Shown: positions 7,024 through 16,218 of the stretch, in pieces
Layout of the letters: each line of letters begins with the position of its first letter
How positions within the stretch are numbered: position 1 is the stretch's first letter
Assembly (NCBI GenBank): GCA_030065615.1
Contig: JASJDR010000020.1
Span: 1-64,000 of the forward strand
DNA length: 64,000 nucleotides
Source: Xenococcus sp. MO_188.B8
GTDB lineage: Bacteria > Cyanobacteriota > Cyanobacteriia > Cyanobacteriales > Xenococcaceae
Direction: 5' to 3'
The notes under the pieces: model-generated
Seen by the model: the letters and a program-made list of their open reading frames with translations, nothing else
Database searches by the model: none
What the model was told of the DNA's origin: nothing
Program-made: the position numbers and the translations under genes

Positions 7024-7875
7024 TTATTTCCGATGCCGTAATTTATAGTAAAAAGACATTAGAGAATCACTAAATATTGTTTTAATAGTAAATTTAGTTA
7101 CTGTAATTAAGTACCAAGAACAACAAATCCATAAATTATGTAACACTGGTAGACTATTCTTTCTAATCTGAAAATGTTCTTGACATCTAACCCATATACT
7201 CGAAAATTGCTCAGAAATGCCTCCTAATTTCATATTAGCGATTTCTTCTTCAGTAAAAATAAACTTAACTAAAGAATTATGATAGAACCTAAAAATTAAT
7301 TCATAATCGCCACAAATACGATACTTAGTATTAAATAAGCCTAATTTGTCGTAGGTATTTGTAGCAATAAAAGTTGCAGGATGATTTATCGGCATGCCGC
7401 GATTGATCTTGGCATCTAGTAACTTCTGGTTTTTCCCGATTCTGAATTGATAATTTTTATCTAGATCAAATTTATACATTGCTCCAGTAATCACTAGCAA
7501 AGGATAATCTTGAACATGTTGATTATATATATTTACTATTTCTGAGATAGCATTTTGAAGATAAGTATCCCCGCAATTTATTAACCCAATTATTTCTCCT
7601 TTAGCTACTCTAATACCTTTATTCATAGCATCATAAATACCTTCATCTGGCTCACTACACCAGTAATTGATCGCAGATTCATAGTTACCAATAATCTCTA
7701 AAGTTCTATCACGAGAACCACCATCAATTATTATATATTCAATATTATTGTAGGACTGTTCAATAACTGATTGAATTGTGGTTTCTAATTCTAATTCCCC
7801 ATTAAAAACTACAGTGACTATCGAAACCAATGGTAATTCAGTACTATTTTTTTTTAAGATATCTTTGTCTCCCAT
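7024..7875 (-). CDS. Family 2 glycosyltransferase
   Basis: A 283-residue GT-A protein with VSIVTVVFNGE at its N-terminus, IIIDGGSRDRT at about 48-58 and the motif SEPDEGIYDAMNKGI at 74-88, which is typical of WcaA-like bacterial family 2 transferases. The DxD site is represented by NCGDTY at 100-105. The conserved MPINHPATF stretch lies near residue 155, as in related colanic-acid-type enzymes. It sits 39 bp upstream of the next glycosyltransferase and 42 bp downstream of the previous one, so co-transcription is likely. The substrate is unknown. Confidence 0.87.
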   Translation of the reverse strand: MGDKDILKKNSTELPLVSIVTVVFNGELELETTIQSVIEQSYNNIEYIIIDGGSRDRTLEIIGNYESAINYWCSEPDEGIYDAMNKGIRVAKGEIIGLINCGDTYLQNAISEIVNIYNQHVQDYPLLVITGAMYKFDLDKNYQFRIGKNQKLLDAKINRGMPINHPATFIATNTYDKLGLFNTKYRICGDYELIFRFYHNSLVKFIFTEEEIANMKLGGISEQFSSIWVRCQEHFQIRKNSLPVLHNLWICCSWYLITVTKFTIKTIFSDSLMSFYYKLRHRK

Positions 7876-7917
7876 TAATCCTATATTATCTTAATTAATT
7901 TTAGGCATTATGAATTA

Positions 7918-9078
7918 TCAAAAAATGTTGAGTTTTTCTCTTAAACTGTGCCAAGCTAAGGCTGCATATCTTTTAATTCCAGCATATTGATGTAAATTGA
8001 CATATTGGGCTAATTTTTTTCTTGGCGCGATCGCTCGACAATCTGTTACTTTAGTGAAATTGAAAAATTCTCCTGTTAAATCAAAGACAACATTTAGTTC
8101 TGAGGGAATTAATTCTAGGGGATAGGACTTTATCGGGTTGGAAGAATCTCGGATTGTCATGAGATATTCTGATTTGATTTTAGTTAAATTTTTGGTACCA
8201 TAAAAATCAAATTCTAGAGCATATTCTGCTAACCAAGGAAGGTATTGATAAAGCGATCGCGGTTCTAATTCATAATAAGCATCATAGATAGCCTGGGAAG
8301 AGTTGAATTCACTAAAATTAAAATTTTTACTTCGCAATAAAAGATAAGCATGATAGTTGTCATGTTTGCTTATAATATGTGCTCCTGGCTCACTGCAATT
8401 AGTAGTTAAAGAAATACGGGGAATTACAAAATATTTTTTGGTCTCAATCATGTATTTGATGAAATATTTTTTCCAAGAACGATCTGACCAACTAGCTACT
8501 TTATTAGGTATTTGATCTTGTTTATTAATAGTAATTCTCTGATTTATTTTGTACCAATTTTTAAATTCCTGCCATTGTTTTTTTGTCCAGGCTTGTCCCC
8601 AGGAAGTGGCACTTTGTAAAAAGTAATTATCAAATCCATCATCAAGCGGCATAAATCTTATTTGAGCATATTCATTATAAAAATAAGAGTATAAAGAAAT
8701 ACCACTAATATTAGCGTGATCTTGATAATAGTTGAGAGCTTGACAACAGTAGTTATAAAAAGCAGGAGCCACAACCAAATCATCTTCTAAAATAATTACA
8801 GACTGATATTGTTCTGTGAAATCTCCACAAAAAATAATATGTTTTTTTAATCCTAAATTTTCCGAATGTTTAATAATTTCTTTATGACCAAATTTCCAAG
8901 TAAAATTTTTGGCAACGGAGATTACTTCTGAAGAATTACTATGGTCAATACTGATAATTAAAGTAATATAATCATATCCAGTATAATCTGCCTGAGCTAG
9001 AGAGTTTAACAATCTTTGTAGAGAATTAGGTCTATTATAAGCAACAACTATGATTACTGGTTTAATTGTCATACTCAA
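7918..9078 (-). CDS. Glycosyltransferase family 2-like protein (GNT-I-like)
   Basis: A 386-residue enzyme starting MSMTIKPVIIVVAYNRPNSL. The nucleotide-binding strand is followed by ISIDHSNSSEV, and VIILEDDLVVAPAF places the EDD metal-binding triad at 98-100; the ILEDDL form and the later SATSWGQAWTKKQW motif are typical of bacterial proteins related to N-acetylglucosaminyltransferase I. It is the first gene of the three-gene glycosyltransferase group. It is longer than its two neighbours and has a C-terminal region of about 150 residues that I do not recognise. Confidence 0.75.
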   Translation of the reverse strand: MSMTIKPVIIVVAYNRPNSLQRLLNSLAQADYTGYDYITLIISIDHSNSSEVISVAKNFTWKFGHKEIIKHSENLGLKKHIIFCGDFTEQYQSVIILEDDLVVAPAFYNYCCQALNYYQDHANISGISLYSYFYNEYAQIRFMPLDDGFDNYFLQSATSWGQAWTKKQWQEFKNWYKINQRITINKQDQIPNKVASWSDRSWKKYFIKYMIETKKYFVIPRISLTTNCSEPGAHIISKHDNYHAYLLLRSKNFNFSEFNSSQAIYDAYYELEPRSLYQYLPWLAEYALEFDFYGTKNLTKIKSEYLMTIRDSSNPIKSYPLELIPSELNVVFDLTGEFFNFTKVTDCRAIAPRKKLAQYVNLHQYAGIKRYAALAWHSLREKLNIF

Positions 9079-9316
9079 GATGTCTAAGGTTATTCTGATT
9101 GATCCTTGTAGACTAATACTAATTTGTGTTCAGATACAGAACTCATTCCTGATTTAAAACTTATTCCTGATTTAACAGGTAGGGAGTAGGGGACAAGGCT
9201 CTCAAAACTGAAAATCTTAAAACATACACGTAGGAGCATTTCCGCCTAAGGAGAGTTTAGGGATTTAGGGAGATGAGATAATATCAAAAGTCACTTGTTC
9301 TCGACAGATTATTATC

Positions 9317-9568
9317 ATGCAACAACCTTCTTCTATGCAATTTCTTTCGACCGAGGAATCAGCGGATGTTGACGCGGCATTGCTAGACTCTTCGGAAAAG
9401 TTTCTTACTCGACTGACTATTTCTTCCCTAAGACTATTAAACATAATTGCTGAGGATTTAGGGACACCTGTAACGGAATTAACCCATAAACAAATTATTG
9501 CTTGGTTTGAAAAAGACGGTAAAATTCGCCGTGAACAGGGAAAAGATGCTGCAACACTTCAATGGTAA
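9317..9568 (+). CDS. Small hypothetical protein
   Basis: An 83-residue soluble protein (MQQPSSMQFLSTEESADVDA) with an acidic N-terminus and a predicted helical core LTRLTISSLRLLNIIAEDL followed by THKQIIAWFEKDGKIRREQG. The composition and codon use look genuinely coding and the gene has its own intergenic region on both sides. I do not recognise a domain. The length and helical content would suit a small regulatory or scaffold protein, but no function can be assigned. Confidence 0.6.
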   Translation: MQQPSSMQFLSTEESADVDAALLDSSEKFLTRLTISSLRLLNIIAEDLGTPVTELTHKQIIAWFEKDGKIRREQGKDAATLQW

Positions 9569-10251
9569 TTATCGAAGTTAGAGAAAGACCCGTCGTTCTG
9601 TCTCCCCATTCGTCCCACCCCTCTATAATCTCCCCACCCCTTCCAACCTTCCCCTATAGGGGAAGACCATATGTTCGGGAAGACCATATGTTCTCTCTCC
9701 TTGCAGGAGAGAGGTAGAGAGAGGTCGGAGCTACAATTGTCTCCCTCCTTTCAGGAGGGATTAAGGGAGGTTGGATAATAAGGGCAAGCACGCACCAAGA
9801 GAAACAGTAGGGTCTGTCTGACTACTTTTTGCCACAATAGAAAAGTAAGGAATGAGAAAGCTGCTAAATTTATCCTAATCGTGAGTTTTCTCATTCCTTG
9901 TAACTCAACTCAACTATTGCTTTTTACGAGATCGCTCTTTATAATTGTTACCGTGTTATTACTGTGTAAGTTATGGACGATGTTCAGTAGTTAGAATCCA
10001 ACAAAGGGTAGGAGACATTAGGATGCTAAAAATAGTTACCATGCCAATTACCCAAAAAATATCACTATTCGCTAAATACATAATTAATCAACCTCTGATT
10101 CGCTTAGTGGTAACGTATTTTGAGGTGCGTTCCTTCAGGGCGATGCCTTACTTCCGTCTCTAGGAAATGAGATGAACGAAGTCACATATTTTTCTACATA
10201 CATATCATAGCACACAAACAAGTAGTTAATTATACAAAAAATTACAGTTTT
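9569..10251. other. Intergenic region rich in short repeats and hairpins
   Basis: About 680 bp with no convincing gene. It begins with a C/T-rich stretch, then GGAAGACCATATGTTC occurs twice in tandem (9660-9691), then two short purine/pyrimidine hairpins near 9692-9775. A perfect inverted repeat follows at 9847-9899. The 72-codon open frame at 9945-10163 has no family resemblance and is probably chance. Confidence 0.6.
9847..9899. repeat. 13-bp perfect inverted repeat, MITE- or IS-end-like
   Basis: AAGGAATGAGAAA at 9847-9859 is exactly complementary to TTTCTCATTCCTT at 9887-9899, with a 27-base loop. No T run follows, so a terminator is less likely than a remnant mobile-element hairpin. Confidence 0.6.
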
Positions 10252-12081
10252 TTAAATTTTAATAGGATTAATAGGAAGCTTAATAGTGAAGGTTGTAATA
10301 TTGTCTTGACTTTCCAATTGAATTTCTGCGGCTAGAAGTTCGACCAGTTTTTTAACTAGAGCAAGTCCAATCCCTGAGCCGCCAAATTGCCACGGATCAT
10401 GAGAGGGAATACGATAAAATTTATCAAAGATCAATTCTTGTTGTGATGGTGAAATCTCAACTCCAGAATTGCTGACACTTAAAAAGACTTTTCCTTCTTT
10501 GGTCCGAGTAATGACCGAAATTTGTCCTTGAGCGGGAGTGTATTTACAAGCATTGGTCAGAAGTTCATTGATAACTCTTTCTAAAAGTGAAACATCTGAA
10601 TGAACTAAAGGTATTGCTGAAGGAAAAGAAATAATCAACTGTTGTTGTTGATTCAGAGCTTGATCCCTAAATGGTTCTACTAACTTAGGAATCAATGAGG
10701 TTAGGTCGATCCATTCCCTAATTAAAGTGGCACTCTCAGCATCAATGTAGCATAGAGTGATTAAATCATTAACTAATTTATTTTGTTTGTTACAAGAATT
10801 TTTAAAAATCTGAAATACTCGCTGAAAATTTTGAGATTTAAGTCCTTTTATGCCTTGGGTTATGATCAGTTTCTCTAAGGTTTGAGCTGCTAGTAAAATA
10901 CTGCTCATAGGAGTACGAAGTTCGTGGGAAATAGTTTTCAGAAAATTATCTTTGAGATTATTGAGTTTCCCGAGTTCTTCCACCTGAGATTGGGCATTTT
11001 CATAAAGTCGAGCCTGACGAATCGCAATGGCACATTGATTAGCTACCTGCTCTACTAAACGAACCTCTAATTCATCAAACATTTCTTCTGGTGGTCTTAG
11101 TAACCATAAATTCCCTAAAACTCCCCTATTATCAAAAATCGGACAAACCAGTCTCGTACAGTGAAGTTTTTTCGGACTTAATTCGGGAATTTTTTCGACA
11201 AATTGTAGAGACTGTTTTTGCAATAGTTGTTGATAAAGTTCTGGAAAATCGGCTACTCGTCTAGTTGTTCCCTGACAAGCTACTGAATTTACACTGCATT
11301 CATAGACGATTGTGGCGATTGTTTGTTGATTATCATAGAGTTCGATTTTACATCGCTCAATTTTTAAAACCTCCCTCACTTCTTGGGTTACTGTCTCTAG
11401 GATTTGAGTTTCATCTAAGGTATCTCTTATTTTTTCAGTAATGCTTCTGATTAAGGACTCAAATTTAAAAGAGCGTTCCAATTTAGCAGTCCGTTTTTGA
11501 ACCTTAAGTTCAAGATAATCATTAAGACTTTGCACTTTTTGATAAAGCTCTGCTTGTTGAACAGCAATGCCGACTTGAGTAGTTAGTTGCTTGAGTAGTT
11601 CAACTTCTGATAAATTCCATTTGCGAGGAGATTGACAATGCTGAGCTATTAATAGTCCCCAAAGTTTATGTTCAGCTATGATCGGCACCACAAGATTCGC
11701 TTTAACCTCGAAACTAGCAAGCATCTCGATATGACAAGGAGTTAAACTACTATTGAAAATATCTGCTACTACTTGTACTCTTCCCTGTTTATATTTTTGA
11801 ATGTGACTTGGGGTGAAACAAGGATCGTGAATTCTTGAGCCAAGAACTGTTTTCCAGGAATTGCCTACTGATTCTACAACAATTAGTCCACTCCAATCTG
11901 GCTCAAAACGATAGACTAGAACCCGATCTGTTTCGAGAAATTTTCTTACTTCTTTGACTGTTTGCTTAAGGATTAGATCTAACTCTAAAGACTGACGGAT
12001 GCGTAAAGCAATCGCAGCTACCAGTTTGTCTCCTTTTGCTTGCCAGGAATGATTTTTGATTGATGAATCAGATTTTGACAA
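10252..12081 (-). CDS. Cyanobacteriochrome-type (DXCF) GAF sensor histidine kinase
   Basis: This 609-residue soluble kinase has a GAF domain at about 22-178, a second GAF at about 218-360, a HisKA dimerisation domain with phospho-acceptor His386 (ISHELRTP) and an HATPase domain with N box NELLTNACKY (505-514) and G box GGSGIGLAL (567-575). GAF1 carries DPCF with Cys88 and LTPCHIEML with Cys116; the 28-residue spacing matches the second and canonical chromophore-binding cysteines of DXCF cyanobacteriochromes, which sense blue/green light with a covalently bound bilin. GAF2 lacks such a cysteine pair. No response regulator is adjacent, so it is an orphan kinase. Kinase assignment is firm; photoreceptor function is inferred from the motif pair. 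Confidence 0.85.
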   Translation of the reverse strand: MSKSDSSIKNHSWQAKGDKLVAAIALRIRQSLELDLILKQTVKEVRKFLETDRVLVYRFEPDWSGLIVVESVGNSWKTVLGSRIHDPCFTPSHIQKYKQGRVQVVADIFNSSLTPCHIEMLASFEVKANLVVPIIAEHKLWGLLIAQHCQSPRKWNLSEVELLKQLTTQVGIAVQQAELYQKVQSLNDYLELKVQKRTAKLERSFKFESLIRSITEKIRDTLDETQILETVTQEVREVLKIERCKIELYDNQQTIATIVYECSVNSVACQGTTRRVADFPELYQQLLQKQSLQFVEKIPELSPKKLHCTRLVCPIFDNRGVLGNLWLLRPPEEMFDELEVRLVEQVANQCAIAIRQARLYENAQSQVEELGKLNNLKDNFLKTISHELRTPMSSILLAAQTLEKLIITQGIKGLKSQNFQRVFQIFKNSCNKQNKLVNDLITLCYIDAESATLIREWIDLTSLIPKLVEPFRDQALNQQQQLIISFPSAIPLVHSDVSLLERVINELLTNACKYTPAQGQISVITRTKEGKVFLSVSNSGVEISPSQQELIFDKFYRIPSHDPWQFGGSGIGLALVKKLVELLAAEIQLESQDNITTFTIKLPINPIKI

Positions 12082-12314
12082 GAGATTATCTTGGTTGAAA
12101 AAACTAGACTCGCTTTAAATAATTTAATATTTTTTTAAGTTTTTGTTGGTTTATTTTTACAAAATTTTAAATTAATTAACTTTTGTTTTAATTTTGAGCT
12201 TCGCCAAAAATAAATAAAAGATTAACTAAGTATTTGTACCCAATATCTTCTGTTACATTTGTTAAGCAATGTTAAGTACAGTTGGTTATTGGGAGGTTAG
12301 CCATAGCTAGAGGT

Positions 12315-12875
12315 ATGAAGAAGGAGAAGTTACTGAGACAATATGCTAAAGGGCAAAGAGACTTCAAGCTGGCTAATCTTCCGCAAATAGAGTTACAAAC
12401 TGTCAATTTATCAGAAGTAGATTTCAGCCAAGCGAATTTGACTGAAGTTAACTTTACAGGGGCAAATTTAACCAAAGCAGTTTTTTATCGAGCTGCTATT
12501 GAATTAGGAAATTTTAGCGAAGCAGATTTACGGGAAACTAACTTTAGAGAAGCGAATCTGAGCCAATCACTTTTTTATAAAGCTTCTTTGTTCAAATCTC
12601 AACTGCAGAAAGCTAATCTCACGCAAGCTATTGTCACCAGAGCTTTTTTACAAGATGCAAAATTAAATCAAGCTGTTTTAAGAGCGGCTAATCTACAACA
12701 AGCCAATTTAACTAATGCCGATTTGAGGGGGGCAGACTTAAGGGATGCCAACTTGGAAGCAGCATTTTTGGTAGGAGCGAATTTGTTTGAAGCTGCTTTA
12801 GAAGGCGCGAATTTAGATAAAGCTATTCTAACCAGTGCAATTATGCCTGATGGAACTATTTTTCAACCGGAGTGA
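12315..12875 (+). CDS. Pentapeptide repeat protein
   Basis: From ATG 12315 the protein (MKKEKLLRQYAKG) has about 186 residues, nearly all of them pentapeptide repeats of the A(D/N)Lxx type (for example NLSEVDFSQANLTEVNF, later ANLQQANLTNADLRGADL). Such repeats form a right-handed quadrilateral beta helix. A frame extension to a TTG at 12282 exists, but it lacks a ribosome binding site, while the ATG follows AGAGGT and a GGGAGG further upstream. The family is abundant in cyanobacteria with mostly unknown roles. It is divergent from the histidine kinase, separated by a 200-bp spacer. No signal peptide is present, so a cytoplasmic location is likely. Confidence 0.85.
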   Translation: MKKEKLLRQYAKGQRDFKLANLPQIELQTVNLSEVDFSQANLTEVNFTGANLTKAVFYRAAIELGNFSEADLRETNFREANLSQSLFYKASLFKSQLQKANLTQAIVTRAFLQDAKLNQAVLRAANLQQANLTNADLRGADLRDANLEAAFLVGANLFEAALEGANLDKAILTSAIMPDGTIFQPE

Positions 12876-12926
12876 AGCCCTCAGTGATATTTTGAATAGT
12901 CTAGTATCTAGGAATTGTCTCAAATA

Positions 12927-13025
12927 AAAAGACCCGAAGTCCACGCCTGTCTCAAGCATCCCGTATTGCTGCTACCGTCAGGTCCTGACAAGGTTTGGGC
13001 GTTAAAACTGCGTGGGTCCGAGTCC
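12927..13025 (-). ncRNA. ffs: Small signal recognition particle RNA (4.5S-type)
   Basis: Read on the minus strand, the segment contains the SRP RNA domain IV core, GTCAGGACCTGACGGTAGCA followed by GCAATACGGGAT, flanked by complementary arms GGACCCACGC and GCGTGGACTTCGGGTC that close a long hairpin. A run of T follows the hairpin at about 12926-12930 and serves as terminator. The length of about 95 nt is that of the small bacterial form without an Alu domain. It binds Ffh for co-translational membrane targeting. The ends are approximate. Confidence 0.88.
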
Positions 13026-13068
13026 TCTAATAGGATAACATCATTGGGGTGCTTGTTACACAATTTGA

Positions 13069-13887
13069 TTAATTCTCGTTAAGAGTTAAAAACTTTTCCA
13101 AAGCTGCAACCATTTCTGGGGGCCAACGACGAATAGTGGCAACCCATTCTAGATTTTGATAGCGGGGATCTAAACCAACTGCTGCAACCCAATTACTTTC
13201 GGCTTCTCCTTGTTGACCTTCGACCCAGAGAATCGCAGTCAGAGCAGCACGAACGTCGGCAAAGGTAGGATATTTCCGCACTAAATTTTTGAGCTGGCGT
13301 AATGCTTCTTGATGATCGCCGATTTGATAAGTAACTAGGGCGCTATTTGCCAGAGCCACGGCAAAGTTTGCAGAGATCGCAGAAGCCTGTTGATAATCGG
13401 CTAAGGCCGCGCGCCATTGATGTTGTCCAGCCTGGGCATTTCCACGATTATTATAAGCTACCGGATCTTGAGGATTAATTGCTAATACTTGATTGTAATC
13501 GGCGATCGCATGTTGCCAGTCTTGTTTTAATTCGTAGGCAATGCCGCGATTGAGATAGGGATCGGGATATTGATCCGTAATTGCGATCGCATGGTCAAAA
13601 TCAGCGATCGCTGCATCTATTTTTTCTTGAATCACCCGGACATTGCCTCGATTGCTCCACACTGCAGGGTTCAGGGGAAATTCCTCGATTAATTCTGTCC
13701 AATAGAGTTCTGCTTGGGCAAAATCACCTTGATTGGCAGCTTCAAAGGCTTTTTGAGCGATCGCTTCTCCCTGTTCTAGTTGTTGTTGGCTAATCTGAAC
13801 CTTGTCTGTTTGAGCCAACACCGTAGCATCTATTCCCCACAGTGAGAACAAACCGATTAACAAAATACATATTAACCAACGGCGCAT
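13069..13887 (-). CDS. Secreted or lipid-anchored TPR repeat protein
   Basis: Start chosen at the ATG of MRRWLICILLIGLFSLWG, because GGGAG lies 8 bp upstream; the TTG fifteen bases further upstream overlaps that ribosome binding site. The first about 25 residues form a signal peptide ending near TVLAQ. The rest (272 residues in total) is a string of tetratricopeptide repeats, for example NPAVWSNRGNVRVIQEKIDA, YPDPYLNRGIAYELKQDW and DPVAYNNRGNAQAGQHQW. TPR proteins mediate protein-protein contacts; this one would act outside the cytoplasm, in the periplasm or thylakoid lumen. The spacing to msrB (upstream) is short, so co-transcription is possible. Confidence 0.85.
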   Translation of the reverse strand: MRRWLICILLIGLFSLWGIDATVLAQTDKVQISQQQLEQGEAIAQKAFEAANQGDFAQAELYWTELIEEFPLNPAVWSNRGNVRVIQEKIDAAIADFDHAIAITDQYPDPYLNRGIAYELKQDWQHAIADYNQVLAINPQDPVAYNNRGNAQAGQHQWRAALADYQQASAISANFAVALANSALVTYQIGDHQEALRQLKNLVRKYPTFADVRAALTAILWVEGQQGEAESNWVAAVGLDPRYQNLEWVATIRRWPPEMVAALEKFLTLNEN

Positions 13888-13926
13888 TAGACTATCTCCC
13901 AAAGTACAAATACTTATTAGTGTATG

Positions 13927-14346
13927 CTATTGGTCGGAATTTTTCGGCACAAAATTGAGAGATACGCCATTAATACAATAACGTTGACCTGTAGGAGCCG
14001 GGCCATCGTTAAAGACATGTCCTAGATGTCCGCCACAACGACTACAATGAACTTCGGTTCTGACCATGAATAGAGAACGATCTACAGTAGTCTCGATCGC
14101 ATTTTCTACGGGTTGATAGAAACTAGGCCATCCTGTGCCACTATTGAATTTAGTTTCTGAGGTAAATAATACTTGTCCACAACCAGAACATTCATATTGA
14201 CCTTCATCATAGAGTTTATCTAAAGGACTAGTCCCTGCTCTTTCGGTACCATGTTTGCGTAGGATACGGAATTGTTCTGGAGAGAGGGTTTGTTTCCATT
14301 CCTGCTCAGTTTTTTGAACTTCGTATTCGTTAGAAGAGATTGCCAT
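13927..14346 (-). CDS. msrB: Peptide-methionine (R)-S-oxide reductase MsrB
   Basis: This 139-residue enzyme reduces methionine-R-sulfoxide in proteins. Zinc ligands are the pairs Cys53/Cys56 (CSGCG) and Cys101/Cys104 (CSRCG). The catalytic Cys124 lies in [11 protein letters not shown], and [10 protein letters not shown] and [10 protein letters not shown] complete the active site. The length is typical of a stand-alone SelR domain. It uses thioredoxin for recycling. The N-terminus is cytoplasmic without a signal peptide. It precedes the TPR gene by about 40 bp on the same strand. Confidence 0.95.
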   Translation of the reverse strand: MAISSNEYEVQKTEQEWKQTLSPEQFRILRKHGTERAGTSPLDKLYDEGQYECSGCGQVLFTSETKFNSGTGWPSFYQPVENAIETTVDRSLFMVRTEVHCSRCGGHLGHVFNDGPAPTGQRYCINGVSLNFVPKNSDQ

Positions 14347-14544
14347 TAGAAAATATAAAGATTTTTTAAATTTGCATTACCTTTAAATTATGACAAGATC
14401 CTGAAAAATTAATCAACCGAGTAAGGAGAGAAAAAAAGGTTAAGAGTTAGAGGCCAAAGGAAAGTAGCAGGAACTCTCGCCTACTCTACTTACTCCACCA
14501 AAAATGCACCATTAGCGCTACCTGAGTTGTTGTTGGCTGGTTAA

Positions 14545-15327
14545 TTACAACATCAACTGTAATAACAAAGAGCCGACTCCCCCAAGGAACTTACCAACAT
14601 TAGCTGCTCCTCGTTCTCTTTCTCTGATATCTATTTCTAATTGGTGAGCTAACTGTATATTATCTAGGAATTTTTGGGAACTTTCCTGTCCTAATTCGTT
14701 TTCTTGCTCTTCAAATAGTTTTACGGCGATTTCTGTATTTTTAACAGCTTTAGTATGATCATCATTTTTATAGTAAACAACTCCTAATCCCAAATAAGCA
14801 GGAGCAAATTCAGGATCGATATTAATAGCGCGATAATAATGAGCGATCGCTGCTGGATAATTACCGCGATTGCCTTCTCTGACGCCCCAACGATGAAATT
14901 GTGCTGGGGTTGCCGCTTGTTGAGAAATACCTTTGACTCCATCCAGAAGAGCCGTATCTAGATCGACTCCGTCTAACTGCGTATTTAACAAATAAGCATT
15001 TCTTAAATCGGTTCCTGTTAAAATGGCATCTGTTAAAATCGCTCCACTGAGATTGGCACCATATAAAGACGCTCCAGTAAGATTGGCTCCAGTAAGATTG
15101 GCTCCAGTAAGATTAGCCTGGGAGAGATTGGCGTTTACTAAATTAGCACCAGTTAAATTTGCACCAACCAAATCCGCCATTACTAAGCCAGAACCTCTGA
15201 GGTCACATTTATTACATTGTTTACTTAGTAATAATTTATTGAGATGGCTGAGATTTTCTGCTTGCAGAGGAAGGGAGATCGCGATGGCACTAATTAAGGT
15301 AAAAATTCCAACTATAGTAGGTTTCAT
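14545..15327 (-). CDS. Exported pentapeptide/TPR repeat protein
   Basis: The 260-residue protein starts with a signal peptide (MKPTIVGIFTLISAIAISLP, cleavage near LQAEN). Residues about 40-130 are pentapeptide repeats (ANLTGANLVNANLSQANL and similar), preceded by a CNKCDLRGSGL segment frequent in this cyanobacterial group. Residues 145-220 contain TPR units (NYPAAIAHYYRAINIDPEF, APAYLGLGVVYYKNDDHT). The C-terminal GKFLGGVGSLLLQLML is hydrophobic and may anchor the protein. The combination is recurrent in cyanobacteria, with no known function. It is transcribed alone. Confidence 0.85.
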   Translation of the reverse strand: MKPTIVGIFTLISAIAISLPLQAENLSHLNKLLLSKQCNKCDLRGSGLVMADLVGANLTGANLVNANLSQANLTGANLTGANLTGASLYGANLSGAILTDAILTGTDLRNAYLLNTQLDGVDLDTALLDGVKGISQQAATPAQFHRWGVREGNRGNYPAAIAHYYRAINIDPEFAPAYLGLGVVYYKNDDHTKAVKNTEIAVKLFEEQENELGQESSQKFLDNIQLAHQLEIDIRERERGAANVGKFLGGVGSLLLQLML

Positions 15328-15615
15328 AGGGCTTAATCTAGTCTAGGGGAAGATGTCGCTATTCTAGCTTTGGTCTAGATGAAAGTCACGACTTGCGCTT
15401 TGCTCAAGGGAAATTACGTAGTTAACGGCTAATAGCTTATAGTTTTAAAGATTGAAATCGGGTAAAACAAACTGGGGATCAGGGAAAACTACAACTATCA
15501 AGGATGCGATGGCAATCTCGGATGGATAAACCTTAACCTCCCGATTACTATTTATTTACTTTCGTCAAATACACTAGTACTCGAGTCATTCCATGTTGAA
15601 TCAATATTTATAATT

Positions 15616-16218
15616 ATGTTGTTGACTGATAGGCTAACACCGAGTATTTATCCAGAAAAAGAATCGGAGCTATTATTAGAATTTTATGAAAAAGGAGCAG
15701 AAATCTCGCTATTAAATACTGGTATCTGGCAAGTTTATCGGGGTGTAGTGCAATTAAGTAAGATTGATGTTTCAGGCAAAGAAATAATATTTGGTTGGGC
15801 AACCCCTAATCATGCTTTTGATAACAGTATTGATAATTCTGTTATTTATCGTGCCCAAGCTTTATCTGATGTTTATATCAGATGTTTGACTCCTCAGTAC
15901 CTTAAAATATATCCTCAGGTTATTACAGAACTCATTGCTAAATTAAGTTACCACTTACTCAAAACTGAACAACTTTTAACCATTACTGCTATCAAGCGAG
16001 TTGAAGAACGGTTGTGGGAATTATTAGTAATGCTGAAAGAAGAAATGGGAGATCCTGTAGTTGAAGGTACTCGCCTGACAGTACGTTTTACCCATCAAAA
16101 TTTAGCTAATGTTATTGGCGCTACTAGGGTAACTGTAACTAGAATTTTGGGGGAATTTCAAACTAAAAAATGGATTGAATTTGATAGCGATCGCCATATT
16201 ATAATTAAGAAGCAATAG
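15616..16218 (+). CDS. Crp/Fnr-family transcriptional regulator
   Basis: A 200-residue regulator with a cupin-like effector domain (residues 15-120, LNTGIWQVYRGVVQLS and GKEIIFGWATPN) and a C-terminal winged helix-turn-helix: TRLTVRFTHQNLANVIGATR then VTVTRILGEF is the recognition helix pattern of the NtcA/Crp group. The cyclic-nucleotide pocket motif (GE and RTA) is absent, so cAMP binding is doubtful. It is somewhat shorter than NtcA (about 223 residues) and lacks its conserved effector residues as far as I can see, so I do not call it ntcA. Its 3' end overlaps the convergent SpoIIM-like gene by 14 bp. Confidence 0.85.
   Translation: MLLTDRLTPSIYPEKESELLLEFYEKGAEISLLNTGIWQVYRGVVQLSKIDVSGKEIIFGWATPNHAFDNSIDNSVIYRAQALSDVYIRCLTPQYLKIYPQVITELIAKLSYHLLKTEQLLTITAIKRVEERLWELLVMLKEEMGDPVVEGTRLTVRFTHQNLANVIGATRVTVTRILGEFQTKKWIEFDSDRHIIIKKQ

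Noticed and set aside
9945-10163. 72-codon plus-strand frame between repeats and the histidine kinase
   Set aside because: No ribosome binding site, no family resemblance and location in repeat-rich DNA.
12272-12475. Minus-strand frame opposite the pentapeptide repeat gene (also 15023-15346 plus strand)
   Set aside because: Pentapeptide repeats produce long antisense frames by composition; the sense frames have the recognisable repeats.
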